Shown: positions 35,092-46,734, counted from the stretch's first letter. The stretch: DNA of 64,000 bases from Epiperipatus broadwayi (GCA_028023455.1 JAQFVV010000446.1:62001-126000); one strand, 5' to 3'. The notes: generated by a model not told the origin, from the letters alone. Numbers and translations are program-made.

Positions 35092-36245
35092 TGATGTCGT
35101 GTCTTTGTTTACAAACATTCCAATTGATGAAGCTTTAAATGTAATTTCACAGCGTTGCAATTTGCCAAACCATATTAGTGCTTTGATTAAGCATTGTTTC
35201 TTGAACACATATTTTGTATATAATGGACAGCATTACAGACAAGTTTTTGGTACTCCTATGGGCTCACCTATCTCAGGAGTAATAGCTGATTTATTCATGG
35301 AAAATATAGAAACTCGTGCTTTAGAATCATCCTCTTTAAAAATCCTCATTTGGCTCAGATACATAGATGACATTTTTGTCATATGGCAACATGGAAAAAA
35401 TAAATTAGATGATTTTTTCTTACATTTAAATAATATGCATGCTCATATTAGATTTACAATGGAGACAGAGTCTGATGGAAAACTCACTTTTCTTGAGGTT
35501 TTAGTCACCAGAACACCAAATAGTTTATCTTTTTCAATTTATAGAAAGAATACACACACACACGGACAGATATTTATATTTCCATTCTCATCATCACCCA
35601 ACTCAGATCGTTTCTGTAGCCAAAACTCTTTTAAATAGAGCATTTAACCTTTCAGGTAAGTCACACCTGAAAGATGAAATAAATCGTATTAATAGTGTTT
35701 TATTAACAAATAGTTATAATTATAAATTTATTAAAAAAGCCTTATTTCAAGCCCAAAATGGACAAAATAGGAAACAAAAAGATGATAAATCAGCTATTAG
35801 GATTTGTGTTCCATATGTAAAAGGAACTACAGACAGTATTGGACGTACATTAAAACGCTATAATATTTATACAGCGTTTTAAGATCAGCAATATAATAAC
35901 CAAGCCTAAGGATTCAATCCCTCTTGAATCTCATGGTGTTTATCAAATCTCATGTGAAATTTGTAAGGCTTCTTACATAGGTTTGAGTAATCGTCGTCTC
36001 AGTGTTAGGAGAGATGAGCATGCTAATGCAGTTAAACAACACTCATCATCATCAGCACTCTCACTCCATACTATGGATTCAGGTCATAAAATTAATTTTT
36101 ATAGTACCAGGATCATATCCAGATGTGATAATCTATACCAGTGCAAAATTAGAGAAGTCATTGAGACACTTAAAAGGCCAGATTGTATCAATAAGCAAGA
36201 TGATACAAACAAACTTCCTCCTATTTGGAAAGATTTTTAAAAAAA
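35092..36245 (+). pseudogene. Second Penelope-like element (PLE-2), 5'-truncated RT and GIY-YIG
   Basis: Starts abruptly after a TA-rich tract inside motif A (DVVSLFTNIPIDEAL). Then motif B GTPMGSPISGVIADLFM, motif C YIDDIFVIW (both Asp present) and LTFLEVLVTR. A frameshift near 35575 follows, then SVAKTLLNRAFNLS, VPYVKGTTDSIGRTL, stops near 35881, and a GIY-YIG domain: HGVYQISCEICKASYIG near 35935-35985 with the two inter-motif cysteines, SNRRLSVRRDEH, and IREVIETLKRPDCINK. The domain order equals PLE-1, but the sequence is clearly a different family. The N-terminal half of the protein is missing. Non-functional. Confidence 0.85.
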
Positions 36246-36345
36246 AACATTCTTAATTTAACATTTTTGCTATTGGTGAAAATTTAACGTTTTTTTTTCT
36301 TCAAATCAGTGATTGTAGCGCCTCTACAACCGTCTTTCTACTTTT

Positions 36346-36393
36346 TATCACTCTGTGGATGACTTGTGTTACCAAGTCGAAACATCAGTATAC
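36346..36393 (+). ncRNA. Degenerate hammerhead at the PLE-2 3' end
   Basis: Stem I CTG/CAG encloses TGGATGA (CUGANGA with two changes), stem II CTTG/CAAG around TGTTAC, then TCGAAACATC, where GAAACGTC-type sequence is expected. The order and spacing match the PLE-1 ribozyme and the position after the endonuclease frame is the same. The core changes suggest an inactive relic. Confidence 0.45.
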
Positions 36394-36439
36394 CAATATT
36401 TAAAGTATTTTAACACGGATGAACCCTCAAAATATGTCT

Positions 36440-36695
36440 TTTATATATATAGAAGGAATTTGAACTCAGACTTTCAAGATCCCTACATCTATTCACTCCA
36501 TTTTATACAACCAATACACATGACCACATACAGTGTTAAAAAGATTAATGCTATCCAATATACATATTTCATGCTGAATCAGCACTCGTCGTTGGTCTAG
36601 ATCATTATCTCCCACACACATATATAATCAGTGCCCAGCTTATATTAAGATAGCAAATCTTCAACCTTTAATGGATAGACTTATCTGTTCTCCAA
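36440..36695 (-). repeat. R1 repeat copy g
   Basis: Minus-strand R1 copy directly after the PLE-2 3' end. It has a GAGTTCAAATTCC B-box-like motif near 36454-36466, the GTCATGTGTATTGGTTGTAT block, a hammerhead segment at 36549-36604, the GGGCACTGATTATATATG block and TCTATCCATTAAAGG. Confidence 0.75.
36549..36604 (-). ncRNA. Hammerhead ribozyme in R1 copy g (one core base missing)
   Basis: Minus strand: stem I CCAA, core CGACGA (CUGACGA lacking its U), perfect stem II GTGCT/AGCAT around GATTC (one G-U), intact GAAA, stem III ATA-TG-TAT, cleavage-type A, then TTGG closing stem I. Only the missing core U argues against activity. Confidence 0.6.
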
Positions 36696-36979
36696 GTTTA
36701 ATTCAATTTCTCCAATCTATTGACTTTCTTCTCCACATCATATTAACAAACCTCATTATTTCATCCATTTATTTCACATGTGATCTCTTTCTTGGTCCTT
36801 TACAATATTATGAGATACAATTTAAGTTTTCAACTGTCCATCTATTATCTTCTTGTCTAGCGATATATCCAATCCTACATCGTTTTAATCTAATAATTAT
36901 TTCAATGATGTAAATGTTACCTGTTTGTTCTTTCACTCAAATATTTTGTTTTAGATATCTTTCTATTATTTAATTGAAT
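36696..36979. other. Spacer, no gene seen
   Basis: An 80-codon frame (36671-36913) is hydrophobic but overlaps the R1 end, and no family is recognised. Confidence 0.35.
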
Positions 36980-37345
36980 GATTTGTATTCTCTGCATTGA
37001 TCTTCTGCTAGGTGCCCAAGTGTCAGACCCATATGTAAGAAATAAAACACATCTATTCGTAACATCACTTTTGGAACTAAATTATTGCTATCAAAGTCAT
37101 TCCAATAAAGATGAATTCTATATTTAATTTCATGCACTGTTTTCGTCTGAATTAATTATTTAAGATATGTGTAATTGATACCATCTTCTAACTCACAATT
37201 ACCATTCTCTAGTTTCTTTGTCTGAGTGAATATTATTTAGTCTGTTTAGATTTATCTTTAATTCTAGTTTCTCACTTTCATCTAATAATTCTTGCAACGT
37301 TTCTGAAAACTGTGAAGCATTATTTACAAAACCAAATTAAAATCT
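36980..37345 (-). pseudogene. LINE reverse transcriptase C-terminal scrap
   Basis: Minus strand near 37000-37065 reads LTYGSDTWAPSRRSMQRIQ, like the YGSETW segment that follows the RT domain in many LINEs. Upstream (about 37200-37345) in other frames are FSETLQELLDESEKLELKINL and HSDKETR, resembling the helix after the FADD motif. Decay is advanced and the family cannot be named; it differs from the LINE at 7928. Confidence 0.45.
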
Positions 37346-38510
37346 ACAAATGTAAATAACACCCATACATTTTTAGTTCCATAGTTTCAAATTTTAATAT
37401 ATAAAACATACTTTTAAAATAGCATAAAATTTGTGCACCAAAACTTTTAACCTTGGAGTACTTGTGTCCTAAATAAAATTAAATTATCGAATGGCTTTAA
37501 TGCTCAGTTCATAAAAAAATTTGAGCACTGGATCTGCCAGAACATGAATAAATCTGATGACCTTAGATCCTCAACCTGAACCTCTACTATTACTTTAAAA
37601 CATGCAGGACTTTGTCCTAAATGAAAATATATTTTTAGAATCTCAGTTAATCTGTATTTTTAAACAGAATCTTTCTGCATATTAATAAGTTCCATTTGTA
37701 AAGAATCAGGAGCTGGTTGGATTGTCATCTAAGATGCTAATCAAATTCCTCTTTATTTTTTTTTAAAAATTTTATCATAATAATGTGAACAAGTACTGTT
37801 TTGTTTTGCTGTTCCCATTTATAAAAATAAGTTAGCATGTCATTTGTCAGGTAAACTTCTGTATAAAATATACCTTTGTATCTGTATCTGTTTGTCATTA
37901 TTATGTCCTTTCCTTGTAAACTTTACATCCTGCCTATTCAGATGGTCAGCAATATTAACTAAAAATATAAAACCTTGCATCTATGTTAGATCTTTCAAAA
38001 TTGATATATCTTGATTTTTGATTTCATGAAACAGTATTATTTCTTCTATAAGCAGCTGTCTTGCAAGCAAGCAGTTAGTTGCAAGCAGTTGTTGCATGGT
38101 TCGCCTCTTAGCCAATACTATGGCATATGAAAAAAAGTTCAAGTGTTTGTAATAAGAAAGTTCTTCAAATTGAGATCTTAAATCCTGAAGAAAGACTGAA
38201 TTATTTCTGATTACGTCCCCTGGATGGAATGAAATTTACAGATTGTTACAGTACCAAGCATCTTGTTTCCCTTTTAGTACTTTAGGGCAGTGGAATCACT
38301 TCAGTTTTGTTTTCTCTGTGTTGATATCCTTCAACTTTGCTACTAGTATCAGTATGAATTCTTTATGTTTACATACCATTGTTTTGTCACCATCAGTTAC
38401 CACAGCAATAAGCCTATCCAAAAAAAATTGGATTTTTTTCATGTCCTTTGTACTGCATGAAAATATCTTCATTGATGGTATTTTCATAAATTGATATTAT
38501 TTCCAAAAAC
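37346..38510. other. Possible extension of LINE relic; no firm gene
   Basis: Minus-strand readings near 37580-37720 (SLQMELINMQKDS and FHLGQSPACFK) may belong to the same decayed LINE but do not carry a diagnostic motif. The rest has nothing I recognise. Confidence 0.3.
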
Positions 38511-38625
38511 CTTTTTATTTTCAATGTTTTCATCACAATTTCCAAAAACTTTTTATTTTCAATGTTTTCATCACAATTTCCAAAAAAAATTATTTTCAAT
38601 GTTTTCATCACAATCACGTGCCACA
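38500..38625. repeat. Minisatellite, three units of about 38-44 bp
   Basis: TATTTTCAATGTTTTCATCA recurs three times, separated by CAATTTCCAAAAA(C/A) variants. A short frame on the minus strand (38414-38656) is just this repeat translated. Confidence 0.8.
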
Positions 38626-38659
38626 ATTTTGCACACCTTGTACTTTCATCAATCATAGT

Positions 38660-40050
38660 TTAAAAAACAGAGATGAAACAAAAATTTGACTTAATTTATC
38701 ATTCAAGTTGGCTCTATCTTCATTCTTTCTGACAATGCTCTTTTTGATAAAGATATATTGCCTTATAGAAAACAAACGAATTCTGTAACATTTATATATT
38801 CTTTGATTAGTGAGTCTTATGTAAATGGGTTTTCAATGTTTTAGTAATAAATAGCTAATTTTAAAACTAGCTTTCGTTATTGATGTTGCTTTTCATAAAT
38901 TTTGTAAATACATTTTGCTGAATTTGATATGTGATCATCAAAATTTTTAATTTTTATTTTTTTAATCCACATTCTAAATATGATTGCTGTTCCTTGTGAT
39001 TTATTTTATAGTGTCGTTTAATACTGCATTTTAAAGCAATATTAATTATATCTGCATATGCTACACACCATTTTACTTTTTATCTCTCTGCAGAAGTAAT
39101 TCAATTTCTCTCTTTTTAAAAAAAAAAAATTATTCCATCTTCACCGGTTTTTCTTTTTCTTGTTGACCTTGAATTTAAGCAGACACTTTTGGTATAAAAA
39201 TAATATTGTTTATAAAATTTGTATACATTTAAATAATTGTTTAATAATTAAACATTAATTATTTACACTTTGGCAACATATTTTGTAATTTGAACAACAT
39301 AAACAAAACTAGATAATAATTAATGCACTGGGACTGAAAATGGAACACAACAATTGCACTTACTGAAAATAGCACCACTTGAATGCTCTAACTTAGTATT
39401 AACTGAAATCACTATATCTATTAAAAATAAATCTATACGTTTTATTTTTTGTGTAACCTTTTCAATAAATATAAAATAAATTGTTCAAATCAATTTTTGC
39501 ATTATTAAGTTATTGTGACTACAAAAGTACATATATCAGGCAATCAGTTTAACATATTTGACCCTTACTATAAGACATATGCCTTCCCCTATCCATTTTA
39601 GTGGCTGAGACTTATGGGTTATTGATTTATTCATTTTATTTTTATAATTATTCAAAGGCAAATATTTAGATTACATCTTTTAAAATTCTTAATTATAATG
39701 TTTATTTTCTTTATATATTATTTTTTTTAACATTTAAAAAATTAAAATTGTAAATTACTCTAACTATCAGGGACAACGGCTTCATTTATTAAATATAATG
39801 AGTGCTTCCATAGAAGAATTCACTAAAAAGTTCAAAAGCTTTAACTAAAATTGAATTTTAAAAATTCACAAAAACATTTACATATTCAACCTCACAAAAT
39901 CGATCCAACAAGTTGCACATACAGTAGTGTAGTAAGAACAATAAGTAAATCCATGTATATAAATTATTTTGATAAACAAAAAAAATTCTCTAAACTATTT
40001 TGCTAAACCTAAAAAAAAAAGAACTAACTACTCAAACTCATTATTATTTT
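38660..40050. other. AT-rich DNA, no gene seen
   Basis: No supported feature before the tRNA-like SINE head at 40061. Confidence 0.35.
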
Positions 40051-40155
40051 TTTTAAGTGTCATAGCATCGGCCGGGACGCGAATCCGCAACCCGGGCAAC
40101 TGCCTGCTAGTGCAAGGCAGTCGCGCTGACCTCTTGACCACCAATGCAAGACTAA
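40050..40155 (-). repeat. tRNA-derived SINE copy
   Basis: Minus strand: GCATTGGTGGTCAAGAGGTC (A-box region), an arm CTGCCTTGCACTAGCAGGCA, and a B-box-like GGATTCGCGTCCC, then a short ATGCTATGACA tail and an A-rich end. GC-rich against its surroundings. Related to the heads at 44160-44250 and 44650-44752. Confidence 0.7.
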
Positions 40156-40379
40156 CTCATTATTTTTTGTATAGAATTTCTGTTGATTTTTTTTACCAAT
40201 AGTTGAATTGTTTTTATATAAGGCAAATAATAAATTTGATCATCACCTTATTCATTGATTGTCAGTTCAAACAATGCTAAAATGTAATTTAAAGTTAAAA
40301 CTTAGGAATGTTAAAAGCATTTGAAATATTTTGATAATGTATTATCTATACTTAAACTAGTCATGGTCCAATTAATAAA

Positions 40380-40660
40380 TAAGAAAGTTCCATACTTTTT
40401 TCTAAACTATTTATCCAAACAAAAAAAAAAATAAACAATTCAAATTCATTATTTTTTGTGTGGAAATTTCTGTTAACTTTCAATTTTTTTACCAACAATA
40501 GGACTGTTTTTATATAAGGCAAATAATGAGTTTGACCATTGCATTGTTCACATTATTCAGTGATTATAAGAAGTTTTAACAATGCTAAAATGTAATTAAT
40601 AGTTCAAACTTAAGAATGTTAAAAACATTTAGAAAACAAAAATATCTTGACAATGTGTTT
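40380..40660 (+). repeat. Direct duplication of the adjacent 0.5 kb
   Basis: 40385-40625 repeats features of 39985-40310: CTAAACTATTT, an A-run, TCA(A)ATTCATTATTTTTTGT, AATTTCTGTT, AATAG(T/G)A(C)TGTTTTTATA, TATAAGGCAAATAAT and AATGCTAAAATGTAATT. The first copy additionally contains the SINE, so the SINE may have inserted after duplication. Confidence 0.55.
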
Positions 40661-40935
40661 ACTATACTAACTGATTTACAGATGTATAAGAGAGTTTTAG
40701 ATTTTTCTAGATGTACGTAATATGAATAGATTAGCTATTATGTAAAAATTGTTGCAGCAAGTAAAATAAAAACATAAAAAAGATGTAGTGTGCTTCTGTT
40801 CCTAAAAAAGTCTTGCTTCATCACTGGATGTTATTGTTTTTGCTATTGGGTAGGGACTTATTAAATGAATCAAATATGAGTGAATAAATGATAATATATT
40901 TTTAAAAAATATTTTATAGTGAACATTTATCATCG

Positions 40936-42615
40936 TGGTACTTGTGTATAATTCAACCGATGACGTATTACCCTGAAGGCATATCAGTCTAATCTTGCGA
41001 TTTTTAAGATAATGTCTCCAAGTGATCTGCGGACACATGTAATCGCTAAAATGTGTCCGCAGATCACGTGAACACGGTACATTAAAAATCGCAAGATTAG
41101 ACTGATATGCCTTCAGGGTAATACGTCATCGGTTGAATTATCCAGGTCACATGCTAAAAAATATTCAAAAATGAAAAATATCTGACGCAGGTCAGGCAAA
41201 TACTAAAAAAAAAAATGTACATGCATGCGTCAAAATATTATTCTCAATTTTAAAATACAGCAGCGCGTAGCACTGGAATTGGCAGGGGGCTCCAGATGTT
41301 TTGTCGGGCCGCAGGCCCGGCATACACATATATCAGACATTGTATTACTCTCATAGCTGTATGATATAATTCAGAAATTAAAAATAAAATTAAAACATAA
41401 TTCAATGTAAGTTTGAGAATTGTAGAAATATTAACAAATATTTTTTGTAAATAAGTTTGAGAATTGTAGAAATATTAACAAAAACTTTTTGTAAATTTTA
41501 AATAAACACCTAAATAAAAAAGACGTGATCTAATGCAAATCTGGTATTAATGGTGCTGCACTTTTACATGCATTTGGCAATTTTAAAAACGTACTGCATA
41601 TTGCAAAATTGATTTAAAAAATTATTTCAAATTATTTACACATTAAAAATGTAATGTAGAAATATTAACAAAAAGTACTTTACCCGAATTAATGCGAATC
41701 TGGCATTAATGGTGTCCTTGTTATCACATGCATTTGGTAATGTATATTCCAAATTTGTTTTAAAAAATTATTGAAAATTATTTACACATTAAACGTAATT
41801 CAATGTAAGTTTGAGAATTGTAGAAATATTAACAAATATTTTTTGTAAATAAGTTTGAGAATTGTAGAAATATTAACAAAAACTTTTTGTAAATTTTAAA
41901 TAAACACCTAAATAAAGCGATCTAATGCAAATCTGGTATTAATGATGTCCAGAAAATGCCGCACTTTTACATGCATTTGGTAATTTTTAAAACGTACTGC
42001 ATATTGCAAAATTGATTTAAAAAATTATTTCAAATTATTTACACATTAAAAACGTAATGTAGAAATATTAACAAAAAGTTTTTGTAAATTTAAAATAAAC
42101 AGATAAATAAAAAACACTTTACTGGAGAATAAATTATTTACACATTAAACGTAATTCAATGTAAGTTTCAGAATTGTAGAAATATTAACAAAAACTTTTT
42201 GTAAATTTAAAATAAACAGATAAATAAAAAACACTTTACCGGAGAATAAATTATTTACACATTAAACGTAATTCAATGTAAGTTTGAGAATTGTAGAAAT
42301 ATTAACAAAAAATTTTTGTAAATTTAAAATAAACAGATAAATAAAACACTTTACCCGAATTAACAGCTCAAAAAAGTAACTGTGATGCCGTGGATAGCAA
42401 AATCGCAATAGACAGAAAAATCAAAAAATTTCCCAAACCTCTCTACGAATTTTAAATCTCGCGGGTGAAAAAAAAAAAAATTGACTCTCTGATGGATTAA
42501 TCACGCCAGTCACTTGGTTACCATGACAACGTTGTCATGCAAAAAACGTCGATGTCTACCGGAAGGGAAATCGGTAAGTCAAAAACGTCATCAGTTGAAT
42601 TATACACAAGTACCA
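40936..42615. mobile_element. Non-autonomous TIR DNA element with subterminal palindrome
   Basis: Ends are a 31-bp terminal inverted repeat with one mismatch noticed (TGGTACTTGTGTATAATTCA at the outer end). It is flanked by exact 6-bp duplications TCATCG (40930-40935 and 42616-42621). The left end is a large palindrome (about 40945-41039 against 41050-41141) that includes the inner part of the TIR, so the terminus is partly present three times. A GC-rich block (CGGGCCGCAGGCCCGG near 41309) follows, and the body is tandem repeats. No transposase frame is visible. I cannot place the superfamily from a 6-bp duplication. Confidence 0.75.
41390..42360 (+). repeat. Internal tandem repeats of the TIR element
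   Basis: GAATTGTAGAAATATTAACA recurs at about 41418, 41470, 41815, 41867, 42174 and 42290, with partial forms near 41657 and 42058. Copies alternate with TTTTTGTAAATTTTAAATAA, CTAATGCAAATCTGG and CACATTAAACGTAATTCAAT blocks. The layout shows a larger unit of roughly 400 bp that was duplicated and then trimmed. Confidence 0.8.
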
Positions 42616-42621
42616 TCATCG

Positions 42622-43914
42622 TTTTGTGTGAAAGATAGTTCTTTTTACATTATAAATATCTCAAAGTATTGAGAATTGAGAATTAATGTTGTAATGTTAG
42701 ATATAATGTTTTTACCTAGTACAAAGAATTGAAATAAACTAATAAAAGAAATGAAATACTTGTTAAAACTATTTATTGATAGTTCACACAACAGTTAATT
42801 AAGCTTACCAGCCATATGAATTGGTTAGACTATAAGGATTAATTTGATGCTTAGTACAAAGATGAGAAAAGAGTTAATTCAATGACTGCCTTTAAATAAA
42901 ATCTATCATTTTCAGTAGTGGCTTTTATAAAAGAACCAATACTTATTTTACCAGCAGCTTCCTGCTTGAAGCTTAAGCATGTCTGTTTGCTTCAGTAAAT
43001 AATGTATCCATAAGTTACCCTTCAGATCATAATTTCACAATGATGAATAACTGTTCTGTAAGTAAACTGACTATGCTAAAATGGGGTTCACTATTTATAG
43101 ACAACTTGTTTTACCAATATAAATAATAATGTAATCAATGACCGGCTACTTAATTGACTTATTTTTGCCATTGACTGTTTATTTATTTGCATATCTATTT
43201 GGTCAGTTATACTTTATTCTAAATTTCATTTATGAGAGTTCTTCAAGATGGGTGAATCCATTAATGAGAATAAGGTCAAGATAAAACTATATCATGAAAA
43301 GATTTTTAATTTTGGTACTTCTATTGTGACTATATGACCAAGGAAGCATTCTAATATAAAAGGTCAATTAAGCTAACTGCTTAGGTTTTCCAAAAGAAAA
43401 AAAATTATTGCAGAAGTTAACAGATAGTATTGCAAGAAATCAAATAAATAGATTAAATAACTGATTTATGATATATATAGAAAGATTTGTAGTTTGTGGA
43501 TAGGTTTATATAACCATACAAAATCTATTGTTATTTTCACATGTTTCTATTTAATAAACCTGCCTTGAACAAATCTTGTAACTGAATTTTTACATATTTT
43601 CCAATTTCTGATCTAGTAGAAATTTTGTATACATTTCTATACCTGCTGGTAGTACAGTTTTTTTTAGAGTTTCAAACAGTTTTAGCAAAAATTATTTAAG
43701 AATTAAAAATTTTTAATTTTACATGTAACACTGATGTTAATTAACAGTACCCCATATTGTTAAAAAGTTAAAAACTTATTTCAATACTTCAGTGTTAAAT
43801 ATATAAAACTAAAAAGTAAAATAGAAAAAAAATTTAAAAAGATTTTTTAAAAAGAGGTTTCTATTCATATAAATGCACTTAAAAGTAAAAAATAAATTCT
43901 TCAGTTATCACAAA
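42622..43914. other. AT-rich DNA, no gene seen
   Basis: No supported feature. Confidence 0.35.
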
Positions 43915-44157
43915 TAAAAGTACATGTTAGTACCGCATTCTATCAATTTTTATGAGCTTTTTATCAAGAAAGAGTTATAATTTAATATTTTTAACTTATT
44001 CTTTATTTATTTCTTAATATGTATATTAAAAGATTATATATTTAATTGTCACAGAACAACAGTCTCAAAACATTACTATAATAATTCACACCTATTAAAA
44101 ATGCATACTTATTAATGTAAATAGTATATTTAGCAGGTAAAAAAATCACCTTTTGTC

Positions 44158-44252
44158 AAGTGTTGGTGGCCTAGTGGTTAACATAGCTGCCTTCCAAGCA
44201 GCTGGCCCATGTTCGCTTCCCAGTCAACACATTTGACATATGAAAAAAAAAA
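44158..44252 (+). repeat. tRNA-Gly(TCC)-like SINE head
   Basis: 44160-44230 folds like a tRNA: acceptor strands GTGTTGG and TCAACAC, an A-box region TGGCCTAGTGG, an anticodon arm GCTGCCTTCCAAGCAGC with TCC in the loop, and a B-box-like GTTCGCTTC. The layout is that of animal tRNA-Gly with anticodon TCC. The T stem is mispaired, so it is a pseudo-tRNA or SINE head rather than a functional tRNA. It is followed by TTTGACATATG and an A run. Confidence 0.7.
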
Positions 44253-44649
44253 ACCTTTTTATGTGACAATTGTATTGGCATTAGTAGAAGAAAATGAACA
44301 TAATTATTTGGGAATCTGGCTTGGGAATTATTTTAGTAACATTTTCAGACTAAGTTATTCTGTAAATAAGTTTATATCATCAGTGTTAAAACTGTAATTT
44401 ATTTATGGTCTTGTTAAAATCATTAGAATCTATTTCTATTTATGTAATGTATAGCTAAGAATATTTCTAAAGATAAGAACTAAGTCCACAAATAAATTAC
44501 AGTTTTAGCACTGCTGATATAAATCTATTTAGGGAACAACTTAGCCTGAAAATAGTACTAAAACAATGCACGAAGACAGATTCCCAAAAAGTCATATCTG
44601 CTTCCTAAAAGGTTTTTTTTGCCTGCTAAATTTAACATTTTTTTTTCTC

Positions 44650-44755
44650 ATATGTCATGGCATCAGCCGGGATGCAAACCCACAACCATCTGCAAACGAC
44701 TACTTGCTTGCAAGGCGGATGCGATGACCTCTTGGCTAACAACACTTGACTGGAT
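44650..44755 (-). repeat. tRNA-derived SINE copy in the opposite arm
   Basis: Minus strand: AGTGTTGTTAGCCAAGAGGT (A-box region), CCGCCTTGCAAGC, GTGGGTTTGCATCCCGG (B-box region), then CATGACATATGAG and an A run. The tail matches the other arm, while the tRNA-like body is much closer to the SINE at 40050-40155. Confidence 0.7.
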
Positions 44756-45164
44756 TTAACATTTATTCTAATAAGTATGCATTTTTTACAAGTTTGTTTA
44801 AATGATTTTTTGGGAAACTGAGTGTCAATTATTATAATAACATTTTGGAAATGTTGTTCAGTGAATAGATTTATAAAAATTAGATATATAATTCTTTCAT
44901 ATACACATTAGGAAAACAATAAAGAATACTAAGTTAAAAATATTAAATTATAACTCTTTCTTGATTAAAAAAAACACATAAAACTGACAGAATGTGGTAC
45001 CAAGATTATTTGTAAATAATAGCATTTCATGCTTTTATTTTTGATAACTGGAGATTTTATTTTTTAATTTTTTAATGTATTTATGTAAATAAAAGCATCT
45101 CTTTACTTTCATGTCATCACATGACCACCATCTCTTATGTTTGCACAATTTTGGTAAACATTAG

Positions 45165-46222
45165 CAAATTCTCCATACAGTAGTATCATTCAGTGCAAGA
45201 CTTAGTAATCAATGGATGCAATAACATTTGTGCATAAAATCCCTATACAGTGCCTAACATTTAGATGCAGTGCAGTCAGATCCAAGACTTCTCACTAATG
45301 AAAGCCATAAGCTAAAAACTAATCTGGGAATATTGGATGAGAATGCACTAGATAGACATTTTATGCACAAACCTTCTTGCATCCATTCATTACTAAGACT
45401 TACATTGTATAGCACTAATAATAATTGAAAGTTTGTTAATCTTTCACATGCACTAAGACAGCCAATCAGATTTTAAACAGCTGTCTTAAGGACACTCGAC
45501 AGAGATTTTGACAAGAAAAGGGTGATACCAACCTTTTCTCAACTTAACTTTTTAAATATATAAGCCAGTCTTAAGCATCTTGGTCTGAAAGCTTGAATAT
45601 ATAAACATATACACTTATCATTCATTGTGTTATTAATTTAAGATATTACAGAGCAAAATCTTAGATTTACTAAACCGCAATTTTCTAGATCTTAATATAA
45701 TTTATCAGCAACGCATGTAAATAATATTTGTCTAAATCACATGTTGTTAAATTGGAAATAATAATTGAAAGTTTGCTAATCTTTCACATGTGCTAAGACA
45801 GCTAATTTAACAACATGCGATTTAGACAAATATTATTTACATAATGTTGCTGATAAATTATATTAGCATCTAGAAAATTGCGGTTTAGTAAATCTAAGAT
45901 TTTACTCCGTAATATCTTAAATTAATAACACAATGAATGAAAAGTGTATATGTTTATATATTCAAGCTTTCAGGCCAAGATGCTTAAGACTGGCTTATAT
46001 ATTTAAAAAGTTAAGTTGAGAAAAGATTGGTATCATCCTTTTCTTATCAAAATCTCTGCATGTGTCGAAGCCTGATCATTCTTAAGACAGCTGTTTAAAA
46101 TCTGATTGGCTGTCTTAGCGCATGTGAAAGATTAGCAAACTTTTAATTATTATTTCCAATTTAACAACATGTGATTTAGACAAATATTATTGTATAGAAC
46201 TAGTCTTTGGAGAGTTTGCTAC
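45165..46222. repeat. R2 repeat, foldback copy split by hairpin insertion 3
   Basis: R2 reads plus from about 45165 (AGCAAATTCTCCATACAGTA) to about 45300, then minus back through CCTTCTTGCATCC to 45417. It resumes after the insertion at 46189-46222 with TTTGGAGAGTTTGCTA, the complement of its own head. R2 is thus itself a foldback here, and the resumption verifies both insertion edges. Confidence 0.75.
45418..46188. mobile_element. Hairpin insertion 3, with one-sided tail, inside R2
   Basis: A 771-bp insertion between 14-bp duplications with one mismatch (ATTGTATAGCACTA 45404-45417; ATTGTATAGAACTA 46189-46202). Inverted arms are about 45418-45755 and 45807-46152. Between them (45756-45806) the head of the unit recurs (TAATTGAAAGTTTGCTAATC). 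A tail of about 36 bp on the right (46153-46188) repeats the start of the right arm (AATTTAACAACATG). The order is unit, partial second unit, inverted unit, partial second inverted unit. No coding frame and no hammerhead core were found. Confidence 0.8.
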
Positions 46223-46734
46223 CTGTTTTTATTTATGAAAACCTTTTTTTATTAGTGCATTTATGTGACTAAAAGCATTTCTTTAAATTGTTGGGTTTCT
46301 TTTACATTTTTATTACTTTTTTATAAAGCTAGAATCAACAAATTCATTTTTTAAGTGTCTGTTAATAAAAGATGATTTATGACTTTTTGTAATATAGTGT
46401 GCAGCTCCTATAGTTTTAAATTGAAATTTTATATTGATATTTTTTTTTATATAATAACAACCGTAACAATATTAATAATTATTGAATATTTTATGGCTTG
46501 GTAATTCACAAAAAGTTGACTAAGTGACATACCTGGATTTCTTTTTTTTCATTAATTTTTAATGTTAAATTAACACTAATAGATTATATCATTGGATTAT
46601 TTAATGATTAGATTAAGATGCAGAATTGCTTTTTATTTGTTTTCATAAAATGTTTACTGTGCAAGTATATTCCATAAAACTACTAAAACATGATATTATC
46701 ATTTTCTGTGTTTACACAAGCTGTTAATACATTA
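46223..46734. other. AT-rich DNA, no gene seen
   Basis: No supported feature. Confidence 0.35.

Larger units (their letters stand above)
43915..45013. repeat. Old 1.1-kb palindrome with a SINE in each arm
   Basis: Arms about 43915-44425 and 44470-45013. Shared landmarks in inverted order are AAGAAAGAGTTATAATTTAA, AATGCATACTTATTA, GTCAAGTGTTG, TTTGGGAATCTG and TAAAACTGTAATTTATTT. The arms are clearly diverged. No flanking duplication was found. Confidence 0.75.

Noticed and set aside
37535-37600. CTGATGACC near 37555
   Set aside because: No GAAA box at the right distance and no pairing stems.
44160-44230. Functional tRNA-Gly gene
   Set aside because: The layout and anticodon TCC fit, but the T stem is mispaired, an A run follows, and related SINE heads lie nearby, so a SINE origin is more likely.
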